64,000 nt of DNA from Anaerotruncus rubiinfantis (GTDB lineage: Bacteria > Bacillota > Clostridia > Oscillospirales > Ruminococcaceae): contig NZ_FKLA01000009.1 of assembly GCF_900078395.1 (NCBI RefSeq), forward strand, positions 1,378,614 to 1,442,613, written 5' to 3'. The notes under the pieces are model-generated. The model saw nothing but the letters and a program-made list of their open reading frames with translations. It did not search any database and was not told where the DNA came from. How positions within the stretch are numbered: position 1 is the stretch's first letter; each line of letters opens with the position of its first letter. This document shows positions 44,783-53,223 of the stretch, piece by piece. Made by a program: the position numbers and the translations under genes.

Positions 44783-44858
44783 TGGAGCTAGTAGTCGGAC
44801 TCGAACCGACGACCTGCGCATTACGAATGCGCTGCTCTACCAACTGAGCCATACTAGC
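44783..44858 (-). tRNA. tRNA-Thr (anticodon CGT), CCA encoded
   Basis: 76 bases folding as a cloverleaf: acceptor GCTAGTA/TACTAGC, D-arm GCTC/GAGC, anticodon stem GCGCA/TGCGC with loop TTCGTAA, T-arm GTCGG-TTCGAGT-CCGAC. Discriminator T and an encoded CCA end. Reads ACG codons. Confidence 0.97.
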
Positions 44859-44960
44859 AATTATTCAAAAAGGACGCTTAAATAGTATACCATTATCGAC
44901 CCAAAAGGTCAATATCTTTTGCACAAATTTTCCGGGGGAGCCTGTGTTGAAAAATTATCG

Positions 44961-44989
44961 TTGACGCGGCGGCACGGCTGTTTTACAAT
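44961..44989 (+). promoter_or_regulatory. coaX promoter
   Basis: TTGACG (44961-44966), 17-base spacer, TACAAT (44984-44989). Confidence 0.85.
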
Positions 44990-45026
44990 AGAAAAAAACG
45001 TACTGAATTTGTCACGGAGGTACAAA

Positions 45027-45800
45027 ATGCTGCTTGCAATAGATATTGGAAATACCAACATGGAGTTTGGCGTCTTTGACGGTGGAAAGATGGTTGCGTC
45101 TTTTCGTCTGGGAACCAACAGGGAGATTACTTCGGATGAAGTGGGGCTTTTTACCACACAGTTTTTCGCGATCAATGGGATCGACCGGCATGACATTGTG
45201 GATATCATTATTGCTTCGGTTGTTCCGCAGGTGATGTATTCGATCACCAATGCGATGAAGAAGTATTTTTTCCAAAAACAGCCGCTGATCGTTGGGGATA
45301 ATATCCAGATGCGGATTGAAAACCGGTATGACAACCCGAAAGATGTAGGTGCGGACCGTCTGGTAGCGGCGCTTGCGGCCTACCATAAATATGGCGGGCC
45401 GCTCATTGTGGTCGACTTTGGAACCGCCACCACCTTCGATGCCATTGGCCGTAACGGGGAATATCTTGGTGGTGCAATCTATCCAGGTATCAAAATCTCG
45501 ATGGATGCGCTTTTTTCAAAGACCGCGAAACTTCCCCGGGTCGAATTGATCCGTCCGGAGAAGATCATCGGCCGCAATACCATCACCAGCCTGCAATCAG
45601 GGGCTGTAAACGGCTACATCGGGGCGGTTACCAATATTGTAAATGGAATCAAAGCGGAGCTGGGAGAGGATACCCGGGCGATCGCTACGGGCGGTCTGGC
45701 CAAGCTGGTCGACGACGAAGGAAAGATTTTCTCAGCGATCGATCGCACGCTTACCCTCGACGGCCTGCGGATCATTTATGAAGAAAACAAAAGAGGCTGA
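45027..45800 (+). CDS. coaX: Type III pantothenate kinase
   Basis: First enzyme of coenzyme A synthesis, phosphorylating pantothenate; 257 residues, ASKHA fold. Phosphate-1 motif LLAIDIGNTNMEFGVF at the N-terminus, the GADRLVAALAA motif near residue 110, the phosphate-2 DFGTATTFDAI near 130, GGAIYPGIK, and GGLAKLV at the end. Start 45027 has GGAGGT at 5 bases and good promoter spacing. Single gene between two terminators. Confidence 0.96.
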   Translation: MLLAIDIGNTNMEFGVFDGGKMVASFRLGTNREITSDEVGLFTTQFFAINGIDRHDIVDIIIASVVPQVMYSITNAMKKYFFQKQPLIVGDNIQMRIENRYDNPKDVGADRLVAALAAYHKYGGPLIVVDFGTATTFDAIGRNGEYLGGAIYPGIKISMDALFSKTAKLPRVELIRPEKIIGRNTITSLQSGAVNGYIGAVTNIVNGIKAELGEDTRAIATGGLAKLVDDEGKIFSAIDRTLTLDGLRIIYEENKRG

Positions 45801-45839
45801 ACAGGAATCTCCGCTTTTCCTGGAACCTTGGACAAGGGA

Positions 45840-45879
45840 AGACCACCTGCCGAAAATCGGCAGGTGGTCTTGTTTTTTC
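45840..45879. terminator. Bidirectional terminator between coaX and the second TRAP operon
   Basis: Perfect 15-bp stem AAGACCACCTGCCGA with loop AAA, followed by GTTTTTT. Confidence 0.9.
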
Positions 45880-45880
45880 A

Positions 45881-47185
45881 TTATGCAACGTATCCAAGCA
45901 CGCGCGGCAGGAACAGCGCGATATCCGGGAACGCAATGATGATGAGAAGAACAACCAGATAGGTGAAATAGAACGGCAGGAATCCTTTGAGGGATTTCTC
46001 GATTGGGATGTTTGCAATTGCGCATCCAGCCCACAGAGAGGTGCCGACCGGCGGGGTGAGAAGACCGAGGCCCAAGGTCAGAACCATGATGAGACCAAAA
46101 TGGTAGGGGTTGAAGCCGAACGACATGGCAACCGGATAGAGGATTGGGGTCAGAAGGATGAGCAGAATGCCCATGTCCATGAAGCAGCCAAGGATCGCCA
46201 TCATAAGAACCATCAGGAACATGACGACCGCAGGGCTGCTGGAGATGTTGGTCAGCGTGGTTGCGACGCGGGTCGGAACCTTCAGATAGGAAAGCACATA
46301 GCTGAACGCGCTGGAGGTGGCGATGATCGCCATGATGGTGCTCAGGGTTTTGAGCGATTTCATCAGGCAGCCGATCAGCTTTTTGAAATTCATCGTGTGG
46401 TAGAAGCAGACAGTGACGAACAGCGCGTAGACTGCGGCAACCGCGCCGGCTTCAGTCGCGGTGAAGATGCCGCAGACGATACCGACCGCAACGATCAGAA
46501 TGGTGACCAGTCCAAGCAACGCTTCCCGGACAATGGTCATGTTTTCCTTCCAGGATTTCTTTTCGGAAACCGGGTATTTCTTCTTGACCGCAATCACATA
46601 GGAGCAGACGCACAGCGCCGCGGTCAGGAGAACGCCAGGTATGTAGCCGCACATAAACATGGTGCTGATCGAAAGGCCGCTGCCGGCCGCAACGATATAG
46701 AAAATCATGTTCTGGCTCGGCGGGATGATAACCCCTTCGACCGAACTGGTGCAGGTGACAGCAACGCTGTAGTCGGCATCATAACCTTCCTTGATCATCG
46801 ACGGGATCAGGAAGGAACCGATCGAGGACACGTCGGCGATCGAGGAACCGGAGATGCCGCCGAAGAACATCGAAACAATGCAGTTGACCAGCGCCGTGCC
46901 GCCGCGCACACGCCCGACAAGCACGTTGCAGAACTTGGTGAGCCTGTCCGAAATACCGCCGTCGGTCATGATCTGTGCCATGATGATAAAGAACGGCACG
47001 CACATGAAGGTGAAGCTGGTGATACCGGTGGACATCTTCTGGAACAGGTTCAGGAAGGGGATATCAAGATAGACGGCTGTGAACAGCGCGGAGATACCCA
47101 GGCAGAAGGAGATCGGAATACGAATGCACATCAGGAAAATCAATGTGAAGAACAGAATGAAGGTTCCGACTGCGATCTCACTCAT
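45881..47185 (-). CDS. TRAP transporter large permease (DctM type), second system
   Basis: 434 residues, about 12 spans. Family segments: FFGGISGSSIADVSSIGSFLIP near residue 107, CTSSVEGVIIPPSQNMIFY and GCFMDMGILLILLTPILYP. Its GTG/ATG start overlaps the small-permease stop by 4 bases. Last gene of lacI-receptor-small-large. Divergently linked nag genes suggest an amino-sugar-containing substrate. Confidence 0.95.
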   Translation of the reverse strand: MSEIAVGTFILFFTLIFLMCIRIPISFCLGISALFTAVYLDIPFLNLFQKMSTGITSFTFMCVPFFIIMAQIMTDGGISDRLTKFCNVLVGRVRGGTALVNCIVSMFFGGISGSSIADVSSIGSFLIPSMIKEGYDADYSVAVTCTSSVEGVIIPPSQNMIFYIVAAGSGLSISTMFMCGYIPGVLLTAALCVCSYVIAVKKKYPVSEKKSWKENMTIVREALLGLVTILIVAVGIVCGIFTATEAGAVAAVYALFVTVCFYHTMNFKKLIGCLMKSLKTLSTIMAIIATSSAFSYVLSYLKVPTRVATTLTNISSSPAVVMFLMVLMMAILGCFMDMGILLILLTPILYPVAMSFGFNPYHFGLIMVLTLGLGLLTPPVGTSLWAGCAIANIPIEKSLKGFLPFYFTYLVVLLIIIAFPDIALFLPRVLGYVA

Positions 47186-47754
47186 ACGGTACCACCTCTT
47201 TCCACATTGAGGTCATCGATGGTTTTCTCCTTTTCGGATTCTTTTTTATATTCACTGAGCGGTTTCGCCAGCACCTGAATGAAATTGAATACCGAATAGA
47301 CAACCATCAGGATACCGCCAACCACCAGCGGAGCAAACAGCCAGCCTTGCGAAAAACGGGTTGCCGGCTGAGGCTTTCCAATATTGAGCATGGTGATCTG
47401 ATAGCCGTATTTGATCATGAGGGCAAACAGCCAGGAGAGCAGCCCATGCCGGAGAAGGTCCGCTCCTTTGCGGATCATGGGAGGCATCTTGTTATAAAGG
47501 AAATATAACGCCGCGTGCGAATCGTTGTAGATATCGACCGCCATGCACAGATAGCCGAACCAGACGAGGAACATCAGGGTAACCTCTTCCGCCCAGCTGA
47601 ACGGCGCGTTAAAAATGAAGCGCATCACAACCTGGACAAAGGTGATCGCAACCAGGATGATCAGCAGGTAGCAGCAGATATAACGTTCAAAGGTTGAAAA
47701 TTTGTCAAAAAATTTTTTGGGTTTTTCCAGAAATGTGCCAAAGCTCCTCTTCAT
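47182..47754 (-). CDS. TRAP transporter small permease (DctQ type), second system
   Basis: 190 residues and four spans, with the family's FSWAEEVTLMFLVWFGY segment near residue 50. ATG 47754 follows AGGGGG by 7 bases; an ATG at 47778 lies before that RBS. Overlaps the large-permease start. Confidence 0.93.
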   Translation of the reverse strand: MKRSFGTFLEKPKKFFDKFSTFERYICCYLLIILVAITFVQVVMRFIFNAPFSWAEEVTLMFLVWFGYLCMAVDIYNDSHAALYFLYNKMPPMIRKGADLLRHGLLSWLFALMIKYGYQITMLNIGKPQPATRFSQGWLFAPLVVGGILMVVYSVFNFIQVLAKPLSEYKKESEKEKTIDDLNVERGGTV

Positions 47755-47782
47755 ATATGGACCCCCTAAATGTAACATCTGA

Positions 47783-47817
47783 GGGAACCACGCGCCGCCG
47801 GACGGCGCGTGGTTCCC
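47783..47817 (-). terminator. Intercistronic hairpin, second TRAP operon
   Basis: Perfect 15-bp stem GGGAACCACGCGCCG with loop CCGGA, no T-tract. Same place, receptor to small permease, as the hairpin at 20871-20904. Confidence 0.75.
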
Positions 47818-47866
47818 GCTTGGGATTTATCTGGGTCTGAGCAATTTGAATGCTGCAATCGCCGGA

Positions 47867-48925
47867 TTAGGCAACCTCTTTGATCGCCGCGATCACGTCG
47901 GCATACTGCGGATACATGTCATAGATTTCGGAAACAGCGTCCTGGAACTCCTTGGCGTCAACCTCGAAGATCTCGCAGCCGGCTTCCTCAACCTTCGCGC
48001 GGGACTCGTTCTGATAATCCTGCATCGCCTGGCGCTGCCACTCACAGGCTTCTCTTGCAGCCTCGGTAACAGCGGTTTTCTGCGCGTCGCTCATCTTGTC
48101 CCAAGAGGTCTTGCTCATGAGCAGCATTGCCGGAGGCGCCATGTGGCCGTCAAGCGAGAAGTATTTGGCAACTTCATAGTGACCGGAGGTGTAGTAGGAA
48201 ACAAAGTCGTTCTCGGCGCCGTCAATAACGCCGGTCTGCAGGCCCTGGTAAACTTCGCCGTATGCCATCGGGGTGGCGGCGGCGCCGAGCAGTTCGACCA
48301 TCTTGATCGCAACGTCGCTCTGCTGGACGCGGATCTTCATGCCCTTCATATCGGCAACGCTCTTGATCGGCTTTTTGGTGGTGTAGAAGTTGCGGGAACC
48401 GGCCTCCCAGTAGCCAAGGCCGATCATGTTGTATTTCTGCAGAGCGTCGCTGACGCCCTGTCCGATCTCGCCGTCGAGCACTTTATATTTCTGCTCGGTG
48501 GAGGTGAAAACGTAAGGCAGGGTGAAAACGCCGACTTCATCCGCGGTGGAAGCCAAAGCGGAGGTGTTGATGCGGGCGAAATCAAGGGTGCCGGCCTGGA
48601 CCTGGTCGATGGTTTCGTTCTCGGTGCCGAGCTGCGCGTCGAGGTAAACTTCGACGTTCACGGTGCCGCCGGATTTTTCAGCAACGAGTTCCGCGAATTT
48701 GTTCATCCCTTTGGAAATCGGGTTGTCGGCAGGCTGGTTTTCAGCAAGCTTGAAGTTGAAAGTCTCTTCTGCGGGAGCGGCTTCGCTCGCGGGCGCGGAA
48801 TCGCTCGCGGCGGGCGTGGAGGCAGCTGGTGCAGCGGAGGACGCGGGTGCGGAGCTGCCGCCGCAGCCAGCGAACACGCTGGCGATCATTGCGGTAGCAA
48901 GAACAGCAGTCAAAATCTTTTTCAT
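47867..48925 (-). CDS. TRAP transporter solute receptor (DctP type), second system
   Basis: Lipoprotein, 352 residues. Lipobox FAGC at about residues 18-21, then a Ser/Ala/Pro-rich linker about 40 residues long, then the DctP domain beginning at FKLAENQPADNP. Binding-site region MKIRVQQSDVAIKMVELLGAAATPM with the conserved Arg. RBS AAGGAGA before the ATG. Lies between the LacI regulator (101-base gap) and the membrane genes. Confidence 0.95.
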   Translation of the reverse strand: MKKILTAVLATAMIASVFAGCGGSSAPASSAAPAASTPAASDSAPASEAAPAEETFNFKLAENQPADNPISKGMNKFAELVAEKSGGTVNVEVYLDAQLGTENETIDQVQAGTLDFARINTSALASTADEVGVFTLPYVFTSTEQKYKVLDGEIGQGVSDALQKYNMIGLGYWEAGSRNFYTTKKPIKSVADMKGMKIRVQQSDVAIKMVELLGAAATPMAYGEVYQGLQTGVIDGAENDFVSYYTSGHYEVAKYFSLDGHMAPPAMLLMSKTSWDKMSDAQKTAVTEAAREACEWQRQAMQDYQNESRAKVEEAGCEIFEVDAKEFQDAVSEIYDMYPQYADVIAAIKEVA

Positions 48926-49026
48926 TTTTGAATCTCCTTTTTGAACTCATTTATTTTCTGCAGAAACATCGCTGATATATTTCGAGCCGCGGTGCCCCGC
49001 AAAATGACTTTCAAATGCTTGGCGGT

Positions 49027-50094
49027 TTATTCGATCCGGTCCGCGAAAAAGGGCAGATTGTTTTTCATGATGATGCTGATTGGGACCGCCACGCTTTCAG
49101 CGGGCGGATTGATCTTTTTAACCAGGTGGGAAAACAGCAGCCGGAAACCGCGCTTCCCTTTGTCGTAGGCATTTTTATAGATAATGGCCCGGATGACGCC
49201 GTCCTTCAGGAACTGTGCCGTTTCGGGGTAAAGGTCGCTTCCGATGCCGCAGATTTTGCCCGCGAGCCCGCAGTCGATCATCGCCTGGGCCAGTGGAATC
49301 GTCTCACGTGCGGTGACAGGGTAAAAAGCGACGATATCGTCGCGGGACTTCAAGATTTCGACGGCTTCCCGATAGGTTTCCGAGAGGTCGTAGTATTTAT
49401 GGATCACCAGCGGCTGCAGGCGGCCGCCCTGTTCGGAGAGATAAGCCTGGAAGCCGCGCAGGTTGTGTACATGTGAGGCGCTGGTTTCACACCCGCCGGC
49501 CACAAGCACCTTGCCCTCCGGGAGGTTCATTGAGGTGAGCAGTTCGCCGCCAAGCCGCCCGGTGAGGGTGTTGTGCGGCGCGACGCAGCAGATTCTGCCG
49601 CAGCCGGGGATATCATTGTCAAGCAGAACCACCGAAACACCGCTGTAGGTGAAGCGTTCAATCGCGCGGCGCATCGGTTCGTCATATTCGGCGGGCATGA
49701 TGAGCAGGCCGTCAAGATTGCCGTAGTTTTCCGTAAAAACCTTATCAAGGACAGCAAGCTGGCTCTCGGGCGTCTCGTCAAAAGCATAATAAAGGACATG
49801 GACATTTAAACTATTTGCTTCGGCCTCGCAGGAGCGGACCGCGTTCCAAAACTGGCGGTGATAGTAACGGCCGCTGCCTTCTTCCGAAGAGAGAACCACT
49901 GCGACTTTCATCGTATGACGCTTAAGGGAGGAGGCGACATAGTTGGTCGTATAGCCAAGTTCTTTGGCTTTTTCGAGCACGGTCAGACGCATTGACTGAC
50001 TGATGCCGTCCTTATTATGGATTGCGCGGTGCACGGTTGTCATCGAAACGTGCAGTTCGGCCGCAATATCCTTAAGAGTCACTTCACTGTTCAT
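49027..50094 (-). CDS. LacI-family transcriptional regulator
   Basis: 355 residues. N-terminal LacI helix-turn-helix VTLKDIAAELHVSMTTVHRAI with hinge YVASSLKR, followed by a periplasmic-binding-protein-like ligand domain. ATG 50094 with GAGGGG at 4 bases; a TTG at 50106 overlaps that RBS. It precedes the TRAP genes and is divergent from nagA. A 10-bp palindrome upstream is a likely operator. The ligand is probably the transported sugar or a phosphorylated derivative. Confidence 0.93.
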   Translation of the reverse strand: MNSEVTLKDIAAELHVSMTTVHRAIHNKDGISQSMRLTVLEKAKELGYTTNYVASSLKRHTMKVAVVLSSEEGSGRYYHRQFWNAVRSCEAEANSLNVHVLYYAFDETPESQLAVLDKVFTENYGNLDGLLIMPAEYDEPMRRAIERFTYSGVSVVLLDNDIPGCGRICCVAPHNTLTGRLGGELLTSMNLPEGKVLVAGGCETSASHVHNLRGFQAYLSEQGGRLQPLVIHKYYDLSETYREAVEILKSRDDIVAFYPVTARETIPLAQAMIDCGLAGKICGIGSDLYPETAQFLKDGVIRAIIYKNAYDKGKRGFRLLFSHLVKKINPPAESVAVPISIIMKNNLPFFADRIE

Positions 50095-50130
50095 ACTACC
50101 CCTCAAAAATAAAGTTAATCGCTGTCGTAA

Positions 50131-50149
50131 ACGTTAACGTAATCGTTAA
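50131..50149. promoter_or_regulatory. Probable LacI-type operator
   Basis: Perfect palindrome ACGTTAACGT (50131-50140) with a second CGTTAA half-site at 50144-50149, in the lacI/nagA divergent region close to the lacI start. Confidence 0.55.
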
Positions 50150-50266
50150 ATAAATTTTAACACTTCCTTTACATGAAAAACAATTACCTAAAGCAACAAA
50201 AATTCTCAACAGATTTGTGCAATCCGACATAACTGCGTGAAAACGAAATCCGTGGGGATTTTTTAG

Positions 50267-50295
50267 TTGACAAGCAGAATTTAACTGGCTATAGT
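50267..50295 (+). promoter_or_regulatory. nagA operon promoter
   Basis: TTGACA (50267-50272), 17-base spacer, TATAGT (50290-50295). Confidence 0.9.
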
Positions 50296-50334
50296 AAAAA
50301 TTAAAGTGGTCATTTAGAAAGGAGCGGTTCCTTT

Positions 50335-51513
50335 ATGAAAACCTTTGTGAACGCGCGGCTCGTTCTGCCGGACGGCGTGCGCCAAAACGGATTCCTCAAG
50401 GAGGACGCCGGAAAGATCCTGTCTTTTGGGGATATGGATAATTCGCTCATTGGTGCGGGCGAAATCATAGATTGCGGTGGGAGGTATCTCGCACCGGGCT
50501 TTATTGATATCCACTCACACGGCGGCGGCGGTTTCGACTATATGGACGGCAGCGCCGAGGACATTGTGGGCGCGGCGCGCGCGCATCTGCGCCACGGCAC
50601 CACCAGCGTGCTGCCCACTACCATGACCAGCAGCGATGAGGACCTGTTCCTCACAATTGACAATTTTAAAGAGGCAAAAAAGGTCAGGGAAAACATGCCC
50701 GACCTGCTGGGCCTGCACCTGGAGGGTCCATATTTCGATATGGTCGAGAAAGGCGCGCAGCCCGACCAATATATTCAGAACCCCAGGCCGGAACATTATA
50801 TGAAGGTGATGGAGCGCGCGGACGGCTGCATCAAGCGTTGGTCGCTCGCGCCGGAGCTGCCGGGCGCGCTTGAGATGGCCGACCGGCTTCTGCCGATGGG
50901 TGTGATGCTTGCCGCCGGCCACACCGCCGCCACTTACGACCAGATGAAGGAGGCGTTCGACCACGGCATCCGGCATCTGACCCATTTCTATTCCGGCATG
51001 TCCACGATCGTGCGCAAGGGCGGTTTCCGCGTGCTCGGCGTGGTGGAGAGCGGCTACCTGATAGACGGGCTGACCGTCGAGCTGATCGCGGACGGGATGC
51101 ACCTGCCGCCGGTACTGCTTCGTCTGATTCTCAAATGCAAAAACCATGATGAAATCTGCCTTTGCACCGACAGCATGCGCGGCGCCGGCATGCCGGAAGG
51201 CCCCTCCATTCTCGGCCCGCGCAAAGGCGGCCAGGATGTCATCATCGAGGGCGGTATCGCCAAGATGCCCGACCGAACCTGTTTTGCGGGCAGTGTCGCC
51301 ACAACCGACCGGCTGGTCCGGGTGATGGTCTACGAAGCGGGGCTCCCAATCTGGGAAGCGGTAAAAATGGCCAGCCTGCTGCCGGCGAAATTTATCGGTG
51401 AGGACGGCCGGAAAGGCTCGATCGAGGCCGGGAAGGATGCCGACCTTGTGCTCTTTGATGAGGATATCAACGTTTCGGCGGTCTATGTCGGCGGCGTCAA
51501 GGCGAATTTTTAA
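50335..51513 (+). CDS. nagA: N-acetylglucosamine-6-phosphate deacetylase
   Basis: Removes acetate from GlcNAc-6-phosphate; 392 residues. Metal site HSHGGGGFDYMDG near residue 60, HLEGPY near 128, AGHTAATYDQM near 200, HLTHFYSGM near 220, and CTDSMRGAG late. These are the amidohydrolase metal ligands of NagA. First gene of nagA-nagB-nagB2. RBS AAAGGAG is 10 bases from the ATG. Confidence 0.92.
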   Translation: MKTFVNARLVLPDGVRQNGFLKEDAGKILSFGDMDNSLIGAGEIIDCGGRYLAPGFIDIHSHGGGGFDYMDGSAEDIVGAARAHLRHGTTSVLPTTMTSSDEDLFLTIDNFKEAKKVRENMPDLLGLHLEGPYFDMVEKGAQPDQYIQNPRPEHYMKVMERADGCIKRWSLAPELPGALEMADRLLPMGVMLAAGHTAATYDQMKEAFDHGIRHLTHFYSGMSTIVRKGGFRVLGVVESGYLIDGLTVELIADGMHLPPVLLRLILKCKNHDEICLCTDSMRGAGMPEGPSILGPRKGGQDVIIEGGIAKMPDRTCFAGSVATTDRLVRVMVYEAGLPIWEAVKMASLLPAKFIGEDGRKGSIEAGKDADLVLFDEDINVSAVYVGGVKANF

Positions 51514-51563
51514 AAGAACCATCAGTCAATAATATATCGTAACATATAGGAGGTCCCACTATT

Positions 51564-52304
51564 ATGAACATCAATGTCAACGTATCCCCGACCCCGGAAT
51601 CCCTGGGCGCAAACGCCGCCGCTGAAATTGCGCGGTTGCTGTGCGAGGCGGTCGAAAAGAACGGTTCGGCCCGCGTGATCCTTTCGACCGGCGCTTCCCA
51701 GTTTGCCACTATCGACGCGCTCGTCAAGCTGGATGTGCCTTGGGAAAAGGTCGAGATGTTCCATCTGGACGAATACGTCGCGCTTCCGGAGAGCCATATC
51801 GCCTCCTTCCGCAAATACCTCAAAGAGCGCTTTGTCAGCAAAGTGCCGGTCAAGGCCGCGCACTTTGTGAATGGCGAGGGCGACGTTGCCGCCAACATCG
51901 AAGCGCTGACCAGGGAACTGCGCTCCGCTCCTGTTGACGTGGGTGTTATCGGCATTGGTGAAAACGGCCATATCGCGTTTAACGACCCGCCGGCGGATTT
52001 TGACACCGACCTGGCCTACAAGGTGGTCGACCTTGACGAGCGCTGCAAAAAACAGCAGGTCGGCGAAGGCTGGTTCGCAACCGTGGACGATGTCCCGAAG
52101 CAGGCGATCACCATGACCGTCAAGCAGATCATGGCCTGCCGCCACATCGTGACCGCCGCGCCGCATGGCGTCAAGGCGGAAGCGATCTTCAACACTGTGA
52201 CTCAGCCGGTCAGCCCGATGGTCCCTGCCACTATCCTCAAGACCCATCCCGACTGGAAACTGTTCATCGACGACGCATCCGCACAGAAACTTTTCGCGCT
52301 GTAA
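51564..52304 (+). CDS. nagB: Glucosamine-6-phosphate deaminase (NagB family), first copy
   Basis: Converts glucosamine-6-phosphate to fructose-6-phosphate and ammonia; 246 residues. Catalytic motifs HLDEYVALP near residue 70 and GIGENGHIAFNDPPADF near 130. The phosphate loop reads LSTGASQFA instead of the usual LPTGSTP. RBS AGGAGG. Sits 50 bases after nagA. Confidence 0.88.
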   Translation: MNINVNVSPTPESLGANAAAEIARLLCEAVEKNGSARVILSTGASQFATIDALVKLDVPWEKVEMFHLDEYVALPESHIASFRKYLKERFVSKVPVKAAHFVNGEGDVAANIEALTRELRSAPVDVGVIGIGENGHIAFNDPPADFDTDLAYKVVDLDERCKKQQVGEGWFATVDDVPKQAITMTVKQIMACRHIVTAAPHGVKAEAIFNTVTQPVSPMVPATILKTHPDWKLFIDDASAQKLFAL

Positions 52305-52336
52305 GAAGCTGCGCCTGAAAGAAAAGAGGTACAAAA

Positions 52337-53104
52337 ATGTCCCTGGTAAAATATTTCAATGTCGACCGGCTGCAGTGCTATGCCTTTGAAACCCGGAAAG
52401 AGATGGGGATTGCGGCTGCGAAGGATGCCGCCGCAATGCTGCGGGTGCTGTTGGCGGAAAAGGAAACGGTGAACATGATGTTTGCCGCAGCGCCAAGCCA
52501 GTCGGATGCGCTCGAAGCGCTGCTCAGCGAGCCGGACATCGACTGGGAGCGCGTAAATGCGTTTCATATGGACGAATACATCGGCCTTTCGCCCCAGGCG
52601 CCGCAGGGCTTCGGCAATTTCCTGCGCCGCGCGATCTTTGGACAGAAACCCTTTAAAGAGGTGTTTTATATCGACCCGTCCGCGGCTGATCCGCAGGCGG
52701 AAGCGGACCGCTATGAAAAGGTGCTGCTTGAGCATCCGATGGATATCTGCATCCTTGGCGTAGGCGAGAACGGCCACGTCGCTTTCAACGATCCGCCGGT
52801 CGCGGACTTTGCGGATAAACGGCTTGTAAAAACAGTTGCGCTTGATGAAATCTGCCGCAACCAGCAGGTCAATGACGGTTGCTTTACACAGCTCGATGAG
52901 GTTCCGCGTACGGCGATGACTGTCACCATCCCGGGTCTCATGCGCGCGAAGGCACTCTTTTGTATTGTGCCGGCCAAAACCAAGGCGCACGCCATTTCTG
53001 AACTGGTGAAAGGGGAGGTTTCCGAGCGCTGCCCGGCTTCCGTCCTGCGCCGTCAGCCGGCTGCAAAGCTCTATCTCGACGCGGACTCCGCTTCGATGCT
53101 TTGA
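52337..53104 (+). CDS. NagB-family protein, second copy
   Basis: 255 residues, a paralogue of the preceding gene with HMDEYIGLS and GVGENGHVAFNDPPV preserved. The phosphate loop is more divergent (FAAAPSQSD), so activity on glucosamine-6-phosphate is less certain; a related phosphosugar or a regulatory role is possible. 32 bases after nagB and followed by the operon terminator. Confidence 0.82.
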   Translation: MSLVKYFNVDRLQCYAFETRKEMGIAAAKDAAAMLRVLLAEKETVNMMFAAAPSQSDALEALLSEPDIDWERVNAFHMDEYIGLSPQAPQGFGNFLRRAIFGQKPFKEVFYIDPSAADPQAEADRYEKVLLEHPMDICILGVGENGHVAFNDPPVADFADKRLVKTVALDEICRNQQVNDGCFTQLDEVPRTAMTVTIPGLMRAKALFCIVPAKTKAHAISELVKGEVSERCPASVLRRQPAAKLYLDADSASML

Positions 53105-53127
53105 TCCCACACATTTTTTATATGAAC

Positions 53128-53163
53128 AAAAACAGCTGCCAATTTTAATTGGCAGCTGTTTTT
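53128..53163. terminator. Bidirectional terminator between the nag operon and the signalling island
   Basis: Perfect 17-bp stem AAAAACAGCTGCCAATT with loop TT, ending in Ts. Confidence 0.92.
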
Positions 53164-53223
53164 ATGTATAATAACATATGGAAAATTGTCTTTCGCGTCA
53201 TAACGTCCCGCCAGTCGGCAGCA

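Noticed and set aside
44659..44847. 62-codon plus-strand frame overlapping the tRNA
   Set aside because: Most of it is the reverse complement of tRNA-Thr and its terminator.
46100..47278. 392-codon plus-strand frame opposite the second TRAP permease genes
   Set aside because: Charged, repetitive composition (many H, D, R) typical of the reverse strand of membrane-protein genes; similar frames at 42082-43326 and 18880-20070 rejected for the same reason.
45881..53104. Sialic acid catabolic locus
   Set aside because: TRAP plus nagA/nagB fits in part, but lyase, epimerase and kinase genes are missing, so SiaPQM names were not given.
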